Shown piece by piece: positions 9,329-17,494 of a stretch of 64,000 nt of DNA. The position numbers and the translations under genes were made by a program. Each line of letters starts with the position of its first letter. Within the stretch, counting starts at the first letter, position 1. The stretch lies in NCBI GenBank assembly GCA_035942255.1, contig DASZDG010000073.1:17427-81426 (forward strand), in the 5' to 3' direction. The notes under the pieces are model-generated. The model worked only from the letters and a program-made list of their open reading frames with translations, made no database searches and was not told the DNA's origin. The DNA is from JALZEG01 sp035942255 (GTDB taxonomy: Bacteria; Actinomycetota; CADDZG01; WHSQ01).

Positions 9329-10135
9329 TCAGCCGTAGAGGACCGGCCGCGACGGCGGGGCCCCCGACGTGGCATCGGGATCCCAGATCCGGAGCCTCTG
9401 AGCGGCGAGGCGCGCGACGAACGCGACGTTTAGCACGAGGTACCTCCTCCAGAGCCTCCGGGGGTCTCTCACGAGGCGGTGCAACCACTGCAGCCCCATC
9501 CGCTGGACCCACATCGGCGGCTCCTTCGCCGCACCCGAGTGGTAGTCGAACGCGGCCCCCACGGCGATCACCGGCATGCTCAGCAGATCCCGGTACTCGT
9601 ATGCGAAGACCTCCTGCCGGGGACACCCGAGGCCGACGAAAGTGATGCGGGCGCCCGACGCCTTGATCCGGTTCGCTATCTCGACCTGCTCCTCGGACGT
9701 GGTCGTCCTGAACTTCGACGGCTCGGTACCGGCTATCCGGAGCCCGGGGAACCGCGCCACGAGGTTCTCCTCCAGGGCTCGGAGCACCTCGGGCCGGCTG
9801 CCGTAGAAGAACACCGGGATGTCGTCGGCCGCGGCACGCTCGCACAACCTCAGCGTCAGCGTCGGACCGTAGACGCGGTCGCGCAGCCCCGTCTCGTGCA
9901 GCGCGTTCAGGGCCCAGCGCACCGGCTGGCCGTCCGGAGTGAGTAGGTCGAAGGAGTTCAACCGGTACAGGTGCTCGGGATCGCCGACCCCGGTCATGAC
10001 GCCGTGGACGGCTAGAGCGGAGACGGCGTACCCGCGCCCCTCCGAGGCGGCGCGGACGATCCGCTCGGCGGCGGCGTCGTAGTCGAGGGCGTCGACCCGC
10101 ACGCCCAGGACGCTCTTCTTGCCGTGGTCGATCAC
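9329..10135 (-). CDS. WecG/TagA/CpsF family glycosyltransferase
   Basis: 268 residues. The GTG at 10133-10135 overlaps the epimerase stop (GTGA). Family hallmarks are all present: LLTPDGQPVRW (the TPDG motif near the N-terminal third), VFFYGSRPEVLRALEENL, ITFVGLGCPRQEVFAYEY and IAVGAAFDYHSG. This family uses UDP-ManNAc, UDP-ManNAcA or UDP-glucose with a lipid-linked acceptor, commonly at the second step after the initiating phosphosugar transferase. The exact sugar is not deducible. It is the second gene of the ten-gene operon. Confidence 0.9.
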   Translation of the reverse strand: MIDHGKKSVLGVRVDALDYDAAAERIVRAASEGRGYAVSALAVHGVMTGVGDPEHLYRLNSFDLLTPDGQPVRWALNALHETGLRDRVYGPTLTLRLCERAAADDIPVFFYGSRPEVLRALEENLVARFPGLRIAGTEPSKFRTTTSEEQVEIANRIKASGARITFVGLGCPRQEVFAYEYRDLLSMPVIAVGAAFDYHSGAAKEPPMWVQRMGLQWLHRLVRDPRRLWRRYLVLNVAFVARLAAQRLRIWDPDATSGAPPSRPVLYG

Positions 10136-11199
10136 GCGGTCCACCGCTCCGCGTTCTCCTCGTATATCTCCTGGAGGATCCGCGGAACGTCGTACTCCAG
10201 CCGCCATCCCGGGTAGTGCGACTGGAACCTCGAGTTGTCCCCTATCCACCACACGTGGTCCCCGGTGCGGTTCGACTCGTTGTACGACCACGTCAGGGGA
10301 CGCCCGGCTATCTCCTCGGACTGGCGGATCGCCTCGAGGACCGACGCGTTGCTGGTACGGCCGCCACCGATGTTGTAGACCTCGGCGACCCGCGGCCTCT
10401 CGAAGAACGCGTGGAAGGCGCGGATGAGGTCCCTGCTGTGGATCGCGTCCCTGACCTGCTTCCCCTTGTAGCCGAACACCTCGTACGGGACGCCGGCCAT
10501 CGTGCATCGCATCACGTACGCGAGGAACCCGTGGAGCTGCGTCGCGGCGTGCTGAGGCCCGGTCAGGGTGCCGCCCCTGAAGCACGCCGTCGGCATGCCG
10601 AAGTACCGCCCGTATTCCTGGACGAGCACGTCGGCGGCCACCTTCGACGCGCCGAACAAGCTGTGGAGGCAGGCGTCGATCGGCATGTCCTCGCGGATGC
10701 CGTCCGCGTACGTGTGCGACTCCTCGATCTCGAAGCGCGTCTCGAGCTCGACGAGAGGCAGGCGGTTGGGCGTGTCGCCGTACACCTTGTTCGTCGAGGT
10801 GAATATGAACGGCGCCTCGGGGCACGTGAGCCTGGCCGCCTCGAGACAGTTGAGCGTCCCCACCGCGTTGATGTCGAAGTCGACGAACGGCTGCTTCGCG
10901 GCCCAGTCGTGGGACGGCTGGGCCGCGGTGTGGACGACGACCGAGATGCCGCCGCGGTAGCGCTCGAACAGCCGGAGCACGCCGTCCCGGTCGCGCACGT
11001 CGAGGTCGGCGTGCACGTAGTCCGACCCGAAGCGCGCCTGCAGCCTCTCGACGTTCGGTCGCGTCGATGCCTCGGGGCCGAAGAACGCGCTCCTCATGTC
11101 GTTGTCGACCCCGACGACGGTCATCCCCAGGCCGATGAAGTGAGCCGTCGCTTCGGAGCCGATCAGACCTGCGGATCCCGTGACTACAGCGACTGCCAA
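10132..11199 (-). CDS. NAD-dependent sugar epimerase, CDP-tyvelose/paratose 2-epimerase-like SDR
   Basis: About 355 residues. The Rossmann motif VVTGSAGLIGSEATAHF, a Thr in FTSTNKVYG and the catalytic Tyr/Lys region (SLFGASKVAADV, with F where YxxxK is usual) point to an extended SDR. The TGSAGLIGSE form and the long insertion with HTYADGIREDMPID resemble CDP-paratose 2-epimerases. I see no canonical YxxxK Tyr at that point, which lowers confidence in activity. The start is uncertain: the TTG at 11197-11199 places the Rossmann strand right at the N-terminus, and no ATG or GTG lies between it and the fold. First gene of the minus-strand operon. Confidence 0.75.
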   Translation of the reverse strand: MAVAVVTGSAGLIGSEATAHFIGLGMTVVGVDNDMRSAFFGPEASTRPNVERLQARFGSDYVHADLDVRDRDGVLRLFERYRGGISVVVHTAAQPSHDWAAKQPFVDFDINAVGTLNCLEAARLTCPEAPFIFTSTNKVYGDTPNRLPLVELETRFEIEESHTYADGIREDMPIDACLHSLFGASKVAADVLVQEYGRYFGMPTACFRGGTLTGPQHAATQLHGFLAYVMRCTMAGVPYEVFGYKGKQVRDAIHSRDLIRAFHAFFERPRVAEVYNIGGGRTSNASVLEAIRQSEEIAGRPLTWSYNESNRTGDHVWWIGDNSRFQSHYPGWRLEYDVPRILQEIYEENAERWTA

Positions 11200-11431
11200 C
11201 CTGCTACGGCCTTTCCTCGGCGGGTGGGTCCGTATCGTAGCGGCGCGCCGCCGTGGCGCGGGCGTGCGGACCTGCCGGAAGCTCGCCCTAGGGCGTGGAA
11301 GCACGGGACGCCGCCGGGACGGTCCCGGCGTATCGCACGGGCACGGCGACGGGAGCGCGTGGGGCGCCGCCGTTTAAGTAGGAAAATTCTTCCTAAGCGG
11401 CTTGGATTAGCGGCGCCGAGCGAGCAAGATT
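11200..11431. promoter_or_regulatory. Divergent promoter region between the glycosyltransferase operon and the initiating sugar transferase
   Basis: A 232-base gap between genes pointing away from each other; it must hold promoters for both the ten-gene operon and the phosphoglycosyltransferase. It contains a GC-rich palindrome near 11312-11330 (a GCCGGGAC arm facing GTCCCGGC). A short AT-rich island at 11373-11397 stands out from its surroundings. I could not assign convincing -35/-10 boxes. Confidence 0.5.
11379..11395. promoter_or_regulatory. AT-rich palindrome, candidate operator
   Basis: TAGGAA and TTCCTA arms, 6 bases each, are separated by AAATTC about 37 bases upstream of the sugar transferase start. 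It is the only AT-rich patch in a very GC-rich intergenic region, which fits a transcription-factor site or the promoter core. No regulator can be assigned. Confidence 0.35.
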
Positions 11432-13000
11432 GTGGCCATGCCAGCCCGCTCCAAAGACGACATCGGCGACATGGCGCGCCCCAGGGCCGTCGACGGCGTC
11501 CACGAGGTGGCGCCGCAGCCCCGGCGCGTCCCCGACGGCGAGACGCTGCTCATCGGGACGGGCGGCGGGGCCCCCGCGCGCTCCCCCGGCGACACCCGCG
11601 GAGCAGTGCCCCTCCGCGGAGGGGCCCGGCGGCGGTATCGGGGCCTCGCCGTCGGAATGGCCGCGGTCGATGCGTTGTGCATCGTGGACGCGCTGCTCCT
11701 GTCCTACCTGATCCGATGGGGACTTCAGGGGATGCCGGGCGACTACCTCGCGATCATCGCGGCGGCACCGCTCGTCTGGATCGGCGTGTTCCACGCGTTC
11801 TCGCTGTACTCGATCCGCCATCTGTCCGCGTGGGAGGAGTTCCGCCGGACCATCAGCGCGGTGAGCGTCGCGATGGTCGTGTTGATCCTCGTGAGCTTCT
11901 GGTCGAAGTCGTCGTACTCCCGTATGTGGGTCGGTCTCACGTGGGCGTTCGCGATGATGTTCGAGCTGCTTACCCGCAGGGTGTGGCGAGCGCACGTCCA
12001 CCGGCTGCGCGTCAGCGGCCACCTCGCCCTCAGGACGCTCGTCGTGGGGACACAGGAGGAGGCGGCGCGGCTGAGCGACAGGCTGGCGCGCGAGGGCTCC
12101 GGGTTCGCGCCGGTGGGGCACGTGTCGCTGGAGAGCTCCTCCGCGGCCCCCGGGGTCGGTCCGGTCGTCTCGGACGTCGAGGGGCTCGCGGACGCGATCG
12201 AGTCACGCTCGATCGATTGCCTGATGGTCGCGGCGACCGAGGCGAGCGAGGCGGACATGCTTGCGCTCGTCCAGGCGGCGAGACAGCAGGACGCAGAGGT
12301 CTGGGTCTCGGCAAACCTTCCCGAGGTGCTCGGGTCGCGCCTGCGCGTCCAACCGATCGAGGACGTGCTCACCCTCTCGATCAAGCCGGTGAGCCTCACG
12401 GGGCCGCAGGTCGTCCTGAAGAGGACGTTCGACGTGGTCACGTCGATCTCGCTCCTCGTCCTCGGCGCTCCCGTGATGGGAGCCATCGCGCTGGCGATCA
12501 AGCTGACGTCCAGCGGGCCCGTGCTGTTCCGGCAGGACAGGGTCACGAAAGGCGGCGCGGTCTTCTCGATGTACAAGTTCCGGACGATGAGACACGACGC
12601 GGACGCGCTCCTCGAGGAGGCGGACATAGACCCGAGCGCGCCCTTCTTCAAGCTTGGCGAGTCCGATCCGCGGCTGACGCGCGTCGGACGGTTCCTCAGG
12701 AAGCTGAGCCTGGACGAGCTGCCGCAGCTGATCAACGTCGTCAGGGGCGAGATGAGCCTCGTCGGTCCCCGGCCGCTCCCGGTCGATCAGGTCGCCGCGC
12801 ACCTGGAGCTCCTCGGGCCTCGGCACGAGGTCCGAGCGGGGATGACGGGATGGTGGCAGGTCCAGGGCCGTAGCGACCTCGACCCGCACGAGTCCGTCCG
12901 GCTCGACATGTTCTACATAGAGAACTGGTCGTTGTCCCTCGACGTGTTCATCCTCCTGAAGACCTTCGGTGCGGTGATGGTCAAGAAGGGCGCGTACTGA
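11432..13000 (+). CDS. Polyprenyl-phosphate phosphoglycosyltransferase (initiating sugar transferase, WcaJ/WbaP type)
   Basis: 522 residues. Residues about 75-190 form four to five membrane helices, followed by a Rossmann-like CoA-binding middle domain (LRTLVVGTQEEAARL) and the C-terminal bacterial sugar transferase domain (KRTFDVVTSISLLVLGAPVM, VLFRQDRVTKGGAVFSMYKFRTM, SLDELPQLINVVRGEMSLVGPRP, GMTGWWQVQGR). The enzyme transfers a phosphosugar from a UDP-sugar to undecaprenyl phosphate, the first committed step of repeat-unit synthesis. The GTG at 11432 or the ATG two codons later may be the start. The first 70 residues are polar and low-complexity. It is transcribed away from the glycosyltransferase operon. 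Confidence 0.92.
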   Translation: MAMPARSKDDIGDMARPRAVDGVHEVAPQPRRVPDGETLLIGTGGGAPARSPGDTRGAVPLRGGARRRYRGLAVGMAAVDALCIVDALLLSYLIRWGLQGMPGDYLAIIAAAPLVWIGVFHAFSLYSIRHLSAWEEFRRTISAVSVAMVVLILVSFWSKSSYSRMWVGLTWAFAMMFELLTRRVWRAHVHRLRVSGHLALRTLVVGTQEEAARLSDRLAREGSGFAPVGHVSLESSSAAPGVGPVVSDVEGLADAIESRSIDCLMVAATEASEADMLALVQAARQQDAEVWVSANLPEVLGSRLRVQPIEDVLTLSIKPVSLTGPQVVLKRTFDVVTSISLLVLGAPVMGAIALAIKLTSSGPVLFRQDRVTKGGAVFSMYKFRTMRHDADALLEEADIDPSAPFFKLGESDPRLTRVGRFLRKLSLDELPQLINVVRGEMSLVGPRPLPVDQVAAHLELLGPRHEVRAGMTGWWQVQGRSDLDPHESVRLDMFYIENWSLSLDVFILLKTFGAVMVKKGAY

Positions 13001-13013
13001 CGGCTCCGAGCGC

Positions 13014-15056
13014 CTAGCTCTCTTCCATGTGGAACGCGATCTCCGCCGGTCCGTCGAGGACGCCGTCGAACGTCATGACCCCGGACTCCGCCCCGTCCTC
13101 GTCGTCCACGCCGGTCAGGACGAACCCGTCGGGCGCGGTCGCGACCACCCGGTACTCGTCCGGCTGCACGCGCGTCTGGGGCCACAGCACGAAGCTCATG
13201 TCGCCGCCACCCGGGCCGAGCTCGAGCGCGTCCGGCACGAAGTACGTCACCGTCACGGTCCTCGTCTCTCCGGCGGGAACCTCCACGACGTCCCACACGA
13301 CGGGATAGCCGCTGTCGGAGTAGACGAAGGGCTCTTCGGGATCCGAGCCGGCCCTGGGGAAGTACTGGTGGGCCTGAGCCCCCTCGGGAAGGAGGAACGC
13401 CAGAACCATCCGGTTGAGCCCGGGCGGGTCGTCGGGCTTCCCCGGCGGCGGGCCCAGCAAGAGCGACGGGGGCCCGGCCGGCGCCTCGTTGTGGAGGGTC
13501 ACCGAGGTCCGGATCCGCGCGTCGCCCTCGAAGGTGAGGTCGATGCGCGTCCGGACGCTGCGGCGAAGGAAGTAGTCGACCTTGTTGACCGCGTAGTTGT
13601 TGTTGAAGACGAGCTGCAGAGACGGTCCCGCGCGCGTGAAGTCGCCGTCCGCCTCCAGCTCCGCGAGCGCGTCCGCGTCCGACTCGTCGCGGGAATAGGT
13701 CACGAGGTGCTGGGCCCCGACCTCCTCTGCGACCGCGGCGGCGAGCACGGCTCCGTCGAGCCTCCCCTCGCTGACCCTCCGCCAGAACTCGTCGATGAGC
13801 GTCGCGAGGTAGACGTTCTGCTCGCGCGGGTCGTCGAAGTCGAGGTACGACCGCCGGAACAGCATGTCCGCGGCGTTGTCCGCCCCCACCGCCTCGGGCA
13901 GGCCGGCCACCTCGATCGGCCCGGTGCTCCTCAGCAACGAGGCCATCGTGATCGGGTCCATGAAGACGACGCCGTCGAGGCGTTCGCCGCGGCTCGCCTC
14001 GTACATCTCGAGCAGGACCTCGGCGACGACGGGAAAACGAGGGGAGACGTTCGCCTGCAGGGCCTGGCGGAGCGCGTACTGCGGGCCGTAGTTCGTCTCG
14101 AACCACGCCGGAGCCTCGACGGGCTCGGACGATTCGGTCCGCCCCAGCTCGTGGATCGGCGCGGCGCGGCGGAGCTCGACCACGCCGTCGCGCGCGTCGA
14201 GGACGCCGTAGAACCCGACGACGCCGCCGGTGGCCCTCGCCTCGCCGAGAGCCTGGAAGGCGAGGAGATAGCTGCGGGACCCTCCGCGGCCGAGGAGCGA
14301 GGGCAGGGCGCCGAACAAGACGCTTCCCTTGCGCGCCGACGCGCCCGCGCTCTCCACCTCCCGCGTCGCCCGCGCGACCGCGTCGCGGACCACGCCCAGC
14401 GACGCCTGGGGAGCTTCGTCCAGGTGTCTCGCCGCGTCCCGGAGCCGCGCGTCTGCCGCCGCGATCAGCGGCGCGGCTTCGTCGAGAGCATCGAACCGGA
14501 TGCGGCCGTCCTCGTAGACGGTCGACGCGATCGTGCGTTCACCGGTGACGCCGAGCGTCCGGGCCGCTTCGGTCGCGGCGATGCCGGCCAAGGCCACGTC
14601 CTCCACGGCCAGCCCGAGCTCGGTCACGGCCTCCACGTCGGCGAAGACGGACCCGATCACGTACGCCGGGTGAGCGCGGAGGGACAGCGCGGAGCGGGCG
14701 TCGTCCAGGGCGTCGCGGACGAGACGTTCCGTCGCGGCGACGTCTCCGGCCTCGAAGCGGTCGCGTGCGTCCTCGAGCGTCGCGGCCGCGGTCGTCAGGG
14801 AGTCACCGACGCGCAGCGCGACGAAGGCCGCGTCGGCGGCCAGCGCGACGAGCGCGGCGGCCCCCAGGAGCAACCACCGCGCCCTCGTCCACGACCTGCG
14901 GGACCGCCGCCGGCCCACCGATCGGCGCGGGCGCCCCGATCCGGTGTGGCGCGCCGGGAGCTCGGTGCCCTCGGGCGGCCCGACGGGATTCCCCTCGTCG
15001 GGCCTCCACACAGGGTCGACGGGGCCGATCCCTTCCGAAGGTGCCTCGCGGCTCAC
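13014..15056 (-). CDS. DUF4012 membrane-anchored protein
   Basis: 680 residues. An N-terminal cytoplasmic Arg-rich segment is followed by one membrane helix (about 66-84), then a large extracytoplasmic domain. AFQALGEARATGGVVGFYGVL matches the N-x-E-x-R-x-(S/T)GG-like core of DUF4012 proteins, and DGVVFMDPITMASLLRSTGPI the next conserved block. The C-terminal 190 residues are beta-rich. DUF4012 genes accompany Wzz/BY-kinase genes in many actinobacterial exopolysaccharide loci; biochemical function is unknown. The GTG start overlaps the BY-kinase stop as GTGA, so the two are translated together. A role in export or attachment of the polymer is inference. Confidence 0.8.
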   Translation of the reverse strand: MSREAPSEGIGPVDPVWRPDEGNPVGPPEGTELPARHTGSGRPRRSVGRRRSRRSWTRARWLLLGAAALVALAADAAFVALRVGDSLTTAAATLEDARDRFEAGDVAATERLVRDALDDARSALSLRAHPAYVIGSVFADVEAVTELGLAVEDVALAGIAATEAARTLGVTGERTIASTVYEDGRIRFDALDEAAPLIAAADARLRDAARHLDEAPQASLGVVRDAVARATREVESAGASARKGSVLFGALPSLLGRGGSRSYLLAFQALGEARATGGVVGFYGVLDARDGVVELRRAAPIHELGRTESSEPVEAPAWFETNYGPQYALRQALQANVSPRFPVVAEVLLEMYEASRGERLDGVVFMDPITMASLLRSTGPIEVAGLPEAVGADNAADMLFRRSYLDFDDPREQNVYLATLIDEFWRRVSEGRLDGAVLAAAVAEEVGAQHLVTYSRDESDADALAELEADGDFTRAGPSLQLVFNNNYAVNKVDYFLRRSVRTRIDLTFEGDARIRTSVTLHNEAPAGPPSLLLGPPPGKPDDPPGLNRMVLAFLLPEGAQAHQYFPRAGSDPEEPFVYSDSGYPVVWDVVEVPAGETRTVTVTYFVPDALELGPGGGDMSFVLWPQTRVQPDEYRVVATAPDGFVLTGVDDEDGAESGVMTFDGVLDGPAEIAFHMEES

Positions 15057-16708
15057 CGGGGGCCGCGCTGCTTCGAACGTCTCTTCGACCGCGATCGATC
15101 GGAGACGCCGTTCCCGCCCGGAGACTCACCGTAACGGCCGTACGAGTACGCGCTGTAGTAGTAGGACCTGTCCCCGGGGTCGAACGCGTTCAAGACGCAG
15201 CCGATGATCGCGCCGCCGGTGCGCTCGAGCTCTTGCTTCGAGTGCACCGTCGCGGAGCGATGGGTCTTGCTCGCGTCGATGACGAGCAATGCTCCGCCTA
15301 CCTGGCTCGCGATCACAGCCGCGTCCGCGACTGCGAGCACGGGTGCGGAATCGACGATCACGAAGTCCGCGATCTCCTCCAGGGACCGCACGAGCGATCC
15401 CAGCAGGGGCGAAGACAGCAGCTCCGCGGGGTTCGGGGGCACGACGCCGCTCGGGACGATCCTCATGTTCGGGATCCCGGGATCCCGGATCACCTCGACG
15501 ACGTTCGTCTTCGCCCCCGAAAGGTATGCGGAGAGCCCCTCCTGCTCCGCCTGGTCTTGGATGCCGAAGTAGTTCCCCAGCGTCGGGCGCCGCAGGTCGG
15601 CGGAGACGAGGATCACGCGCCTCCCCGCCTGCGCGAGGACCACCCCGAGATTCGACGAGGTCGCGGACTTGCCCTCCGCCGCCGACGGGCTCGTGACGAC
15701 GAGGCTCTTGATGCCGCGCTGGCTGGTTATGAACTGGACGTTCGTCCGCAGGGCGCGGTACGCCTCGGCGGCCGCCCCCTGTGGGTCGGCCGCGGAGATG
15801 ACCTGGTAGGCCGAGGCACCTCTCGGCCTCTGGTACCGCGGGATCGTTCCGACGACGGGGGCGCGCACGGCGACCTCCACGTCGGCCCGGCCCTTGAACC
15901 TGTCGTCCAGTCGCTCGCGCAGGAAGGCGAGGCCGGTCCCGATCGCGAGACCGAGGATCAGGCCGAGGCCGCCGTTGCGCCGGTGGTTCGGCGACACCGG
16001 GACCGAAGGGGTCGTCGCCTCCTCGATCACCTCACCGCCCCCCTGGCCGGAGCTCTGGCTCTGGACGTCGTCGAGGCGCTGCTGGAGCACCCCGAGCCGT
16101 GCGGTGAGGATGTTCCGCTGGGTATCGAGAGTCGCCGCGAGCGCGTCGTCGCCGGAGTCCTGGGCATCCTCGAGCTGTTGCGTCACCTCGGTCAGCTGAG
16201 CCGACGCGGTCTGCACGCGACGCTCGATCGCCCGCTGCTCCTCCAGCGCGTTCTGTTGCTCTCGCTCGCTGCGGAAGTCGAGGAAGTTCTCGGCGAACGA
16301 GTTCGCCGCGGCCGCCGTCAGCGCGGGGTCCGTCGACGTGTACCGAAGGATGATGATCTGCGTCTCGGTGAGCGCCTCGGCGCTCAGCGGGCCCAGGAGT
16401 GACCGTGCCGTCCCGGGAAAGCCGAGGTCCTCCTTGACGCGCACGGCCACGGGCTCGGACGCCGCCACCTGGCTCTGCGTCGCGACGTCCACCCGCCCGA
16501 ACGCCGTCATCTGCTCGGACGTCAGCGGCTCGAGGTAGACCCGGGCGGTGGCCGCGTATACCGGCTGCTGCTGGTACGACCACGCGAGCGCCGCCCCGAA
16601 TACGAGCAGCGTCACGAGGATGATCGTCCACTTCCGCGCGCGCAGGAGCGCGAGATACGCCCGAAGGTCTACGGACTCTTCTCTAGGCCCTCCGCCGGTC
16701 TGCATCAC
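15053..16708 (-). CDS. Wzz-type chain-length regulator fused to a BY (bacterial tyrosine) kinase
   Basis: 551 residues. N-terminal Wzz domain: DLRAYLALLRARKWTIILVT and the first membrane helix, then a coiled-coil extracytoplasmic part (about 170-260), then PVSPNHRRNGGLGLILGLAI as the second helix. The kinase domain has Walker A SPSAAEGKSATSSN, Walker A' ILVSADLRRP and Walker B FVIVDSAPVL. The C-terminal tail is Tyr-rich (SYYYSAYSYGRYG), the autophosphorylation cluster of BY-kinases. It sets polymer chain length and controls export together with a low-molecular-weight phosphatase; a candidate partner is encoded at 23557-24120. Both halves are in one polypeptide, as in proteobacterial Wzc. Confidence 0.92.
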   Translation of the reverse strand: MMQTGGGPREESVDLRAYLALLRARKWTIILVTLLVFGAALAWSYQQQPVYAATARVYLEPLTSEQMTAFGRVDVATQSQVAASEPVAVRVKEDLGFPGTARSLLGPLSAEALTETQIIILRYTSTDPALTAAAANSFAENFLDFRSEREQQNALEEQRAIERRVQTASAQLTEVTQQLEDAQDSGDDALAATLDTQRNILTARLGVLQQRLDDVQSQSSGQGGGEVIEEATTPSVPVSPNHRRNGGLGLILGLAIGTGLAFLRERLDDRFKGRADVEVAVRAPVVGTIPRYQRPRGASAYQVISAADPQGAAAEAYRALRTNVQFITSQRGIKSLVVTSPSAAEGKSATSSNLGVVLAQAGRRVILVSADLRRPTLGNYFGIQDQAEQEGLSAYLSGAKTNVVEVIRDPGIPNMRIVPSGVVPPNPAELLSSPLLGSLVRSLEEIADFVIVDSAPVLAVADAAVIASQVGGALLVIDASKTHRSATVHSKQELERTGGAIIGCVLNAFDPGDRSYYYSAYSYGRYGESPGGNGVSDRSRSKRRSKQRGPR

Positions 16709-16818
16709 TGAGGTCTAGCTCTCCTTCGTGCTCGGCCCTGCTCGGCGCGGAGTCGTCTCTACCCGGCACTCGCGGGTGGACAAAGCCTACGTCCCGTCCG
16801 GCGACGAAGTCTCAAACC

Positions 16819-16846
16819 AAGAGGGGCCGCCGAAGCGGCCCCTCTT
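16819..16846 (-). terminator. Hairpin terminator after the small membrane protein gene
   Basis: A 12-base perfect stem (arm AAGAGGGGCCGC) closes a CGAA/TTCG tetraloop, 21 bases downstream of the stop of the 86-residue gene. The minus strand continues GGTTTGAG, a weak T tract; the plus strand continues TTTT-like (CTCTTTTGA). It may work in both directions and would insulate the lasso locus from the BY-kinase promoter. Confidence 0.75.
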
Positions 16847-16867
16847 TTGAACGAGATGAAAGATCGA

Positions 16868-17128
16868 CTACGGCTTCGTGTGCTTTTCGGGCTTGTGCTT
16901 GCACGACGGGTCGCTCGGGTGCGGGGCACCCGCGTACTTGCCTGCCGGCCGGCACCGGGGAGGCGGGTCGCCGTCCTGGTGGGTGGTGAGCTCGACGCCA
17001 CCGGTCCCGCTGGGGGCAGCGCCGCTGCGCGACTGCGCCAGCATGATCCCGAGCGCCAACAGCAGCATGATCGCGGCGAGAACCAACGGCAGGAACGAAA
17101 TCCGAACCCTGTTCCTAAGTGTCTCCAT
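16868..17128 (-). CDS. Small single-pass membrane or exported protein with Pro/His/Lys-rich tail
   Basis: 86 residues from the ATG at 17126-17128, preceded by GGAAGGGATTTTC (AAGGGA Shine-Dalgarno). METLRNRVRISFLPLVLAAI begins a basic N-terminus with one strong hydrophobic helix (about 10-33), then a polar tail with GDPPPRCRPAGKYAGAPHP and a KHKPEKHTKP end. Two Cys lie in the tail. No family recognised. It sits directly downstream of the lasso precursor, 52 bases after its stop, and before a terminator, so it is probably co-transcribed. It could be an immunity, anchoring or accessory protein of the locus; that is inference only. Confidence 0.6.
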   Translation of the reverse strand: METLRNRVRISFLPLVLAAIMLLLALGIMLAQSRSGAAPSGTGGVELTTHQDGDPPPRCRPAGKYAGAPHPSDPSCKHKPEKHTKP

Positions 17129-17180
17129 GAAAATCCCTTCCGCCCTCTTGAAAGGCTGAATTACCGAGTGGGGCTGCCCG

Positions 17181-17321
17181 CTAGATGCAATCGCCCATGA
17201 CGGACACACCGCTGCCGATCACGCCGTCGTCACAGTCGACTCCGGCGCCCAACGTGAGCTCCCGGACGGAGCCCAGCACGATGATCGCCGGCGCCTCGTA
17301 CGAAACAATTCGTCGTTCCAT
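17181..17321 (-). CDS. Lasso peptide precursor
   Basis: 46 residues, too small for routine gene calling. The leader has Y8-x2-P11-x-I13-x3-G17-x5-T23, matching the YxxPxLxxxGxxxxxT recognition motif of actinobacterial lasso precursors, with Thr at the penultimate leader position (LTL before the core). The predicted core starts at Gly25 and has 22 residues, with Asp at core positions 5, 7 and 8, so an isopeptide ring from Gly1 to Asp8 (or Asp7) is possible. Cys at core positions 6 and 21 could join ring and tail. The gene is preceded by GGAAG 5 bases before the ATG. Maturation genes follow on both strands at 17.5-23.5 kb. Confidence 0.85.
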   Translation of the reverse strand: MERRIVSYEAPAIIVLGSVRELTLGAGVDCDDGVIGSGVSVMGDCI

Positions 17322-17494
17322 GCAGCTTCCACCCTTCCCGCGAACCGGACGCCCTGCGCCCAGAATGTACCATTTACACGGATACCGAACACCCCAAGTT
17401 TCGCCAGGTGCGAGGCTCCCTCCTGCAAGCGTTGGTAAATATACCCTTCGCAGCGGGACAAGCAACCAGGATTTTCCGGATATCCTTCCCGAGC
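17322..17494. promoter_or_regulatory. Divergent promoter region of precursor and kinase
   Basis: 173 bases between the precursor (minus) and the HPr-kinase-like gene (plus). It is noticeably more AT-rich than the surrounding genes. On the minus strand a TTGGGG and a GTAAAT-like box lie about 15 bases apart upstream of the precursor. On the plus strand TTGGTAAATATACCC (17432-17446) could hold a -10 element. Assignments are weak, but a divergent control region is required by the gene layout. Confidence 0.45.

Noticed and set aside
10132..11304. N-terminal extension of the epimerase up to 11304
   Set aside because: The extra 35 residues are Arg/Pro-rich, precede the Rossmann strand and lie in the divergent promoter region; a start near 11199 is more likely.
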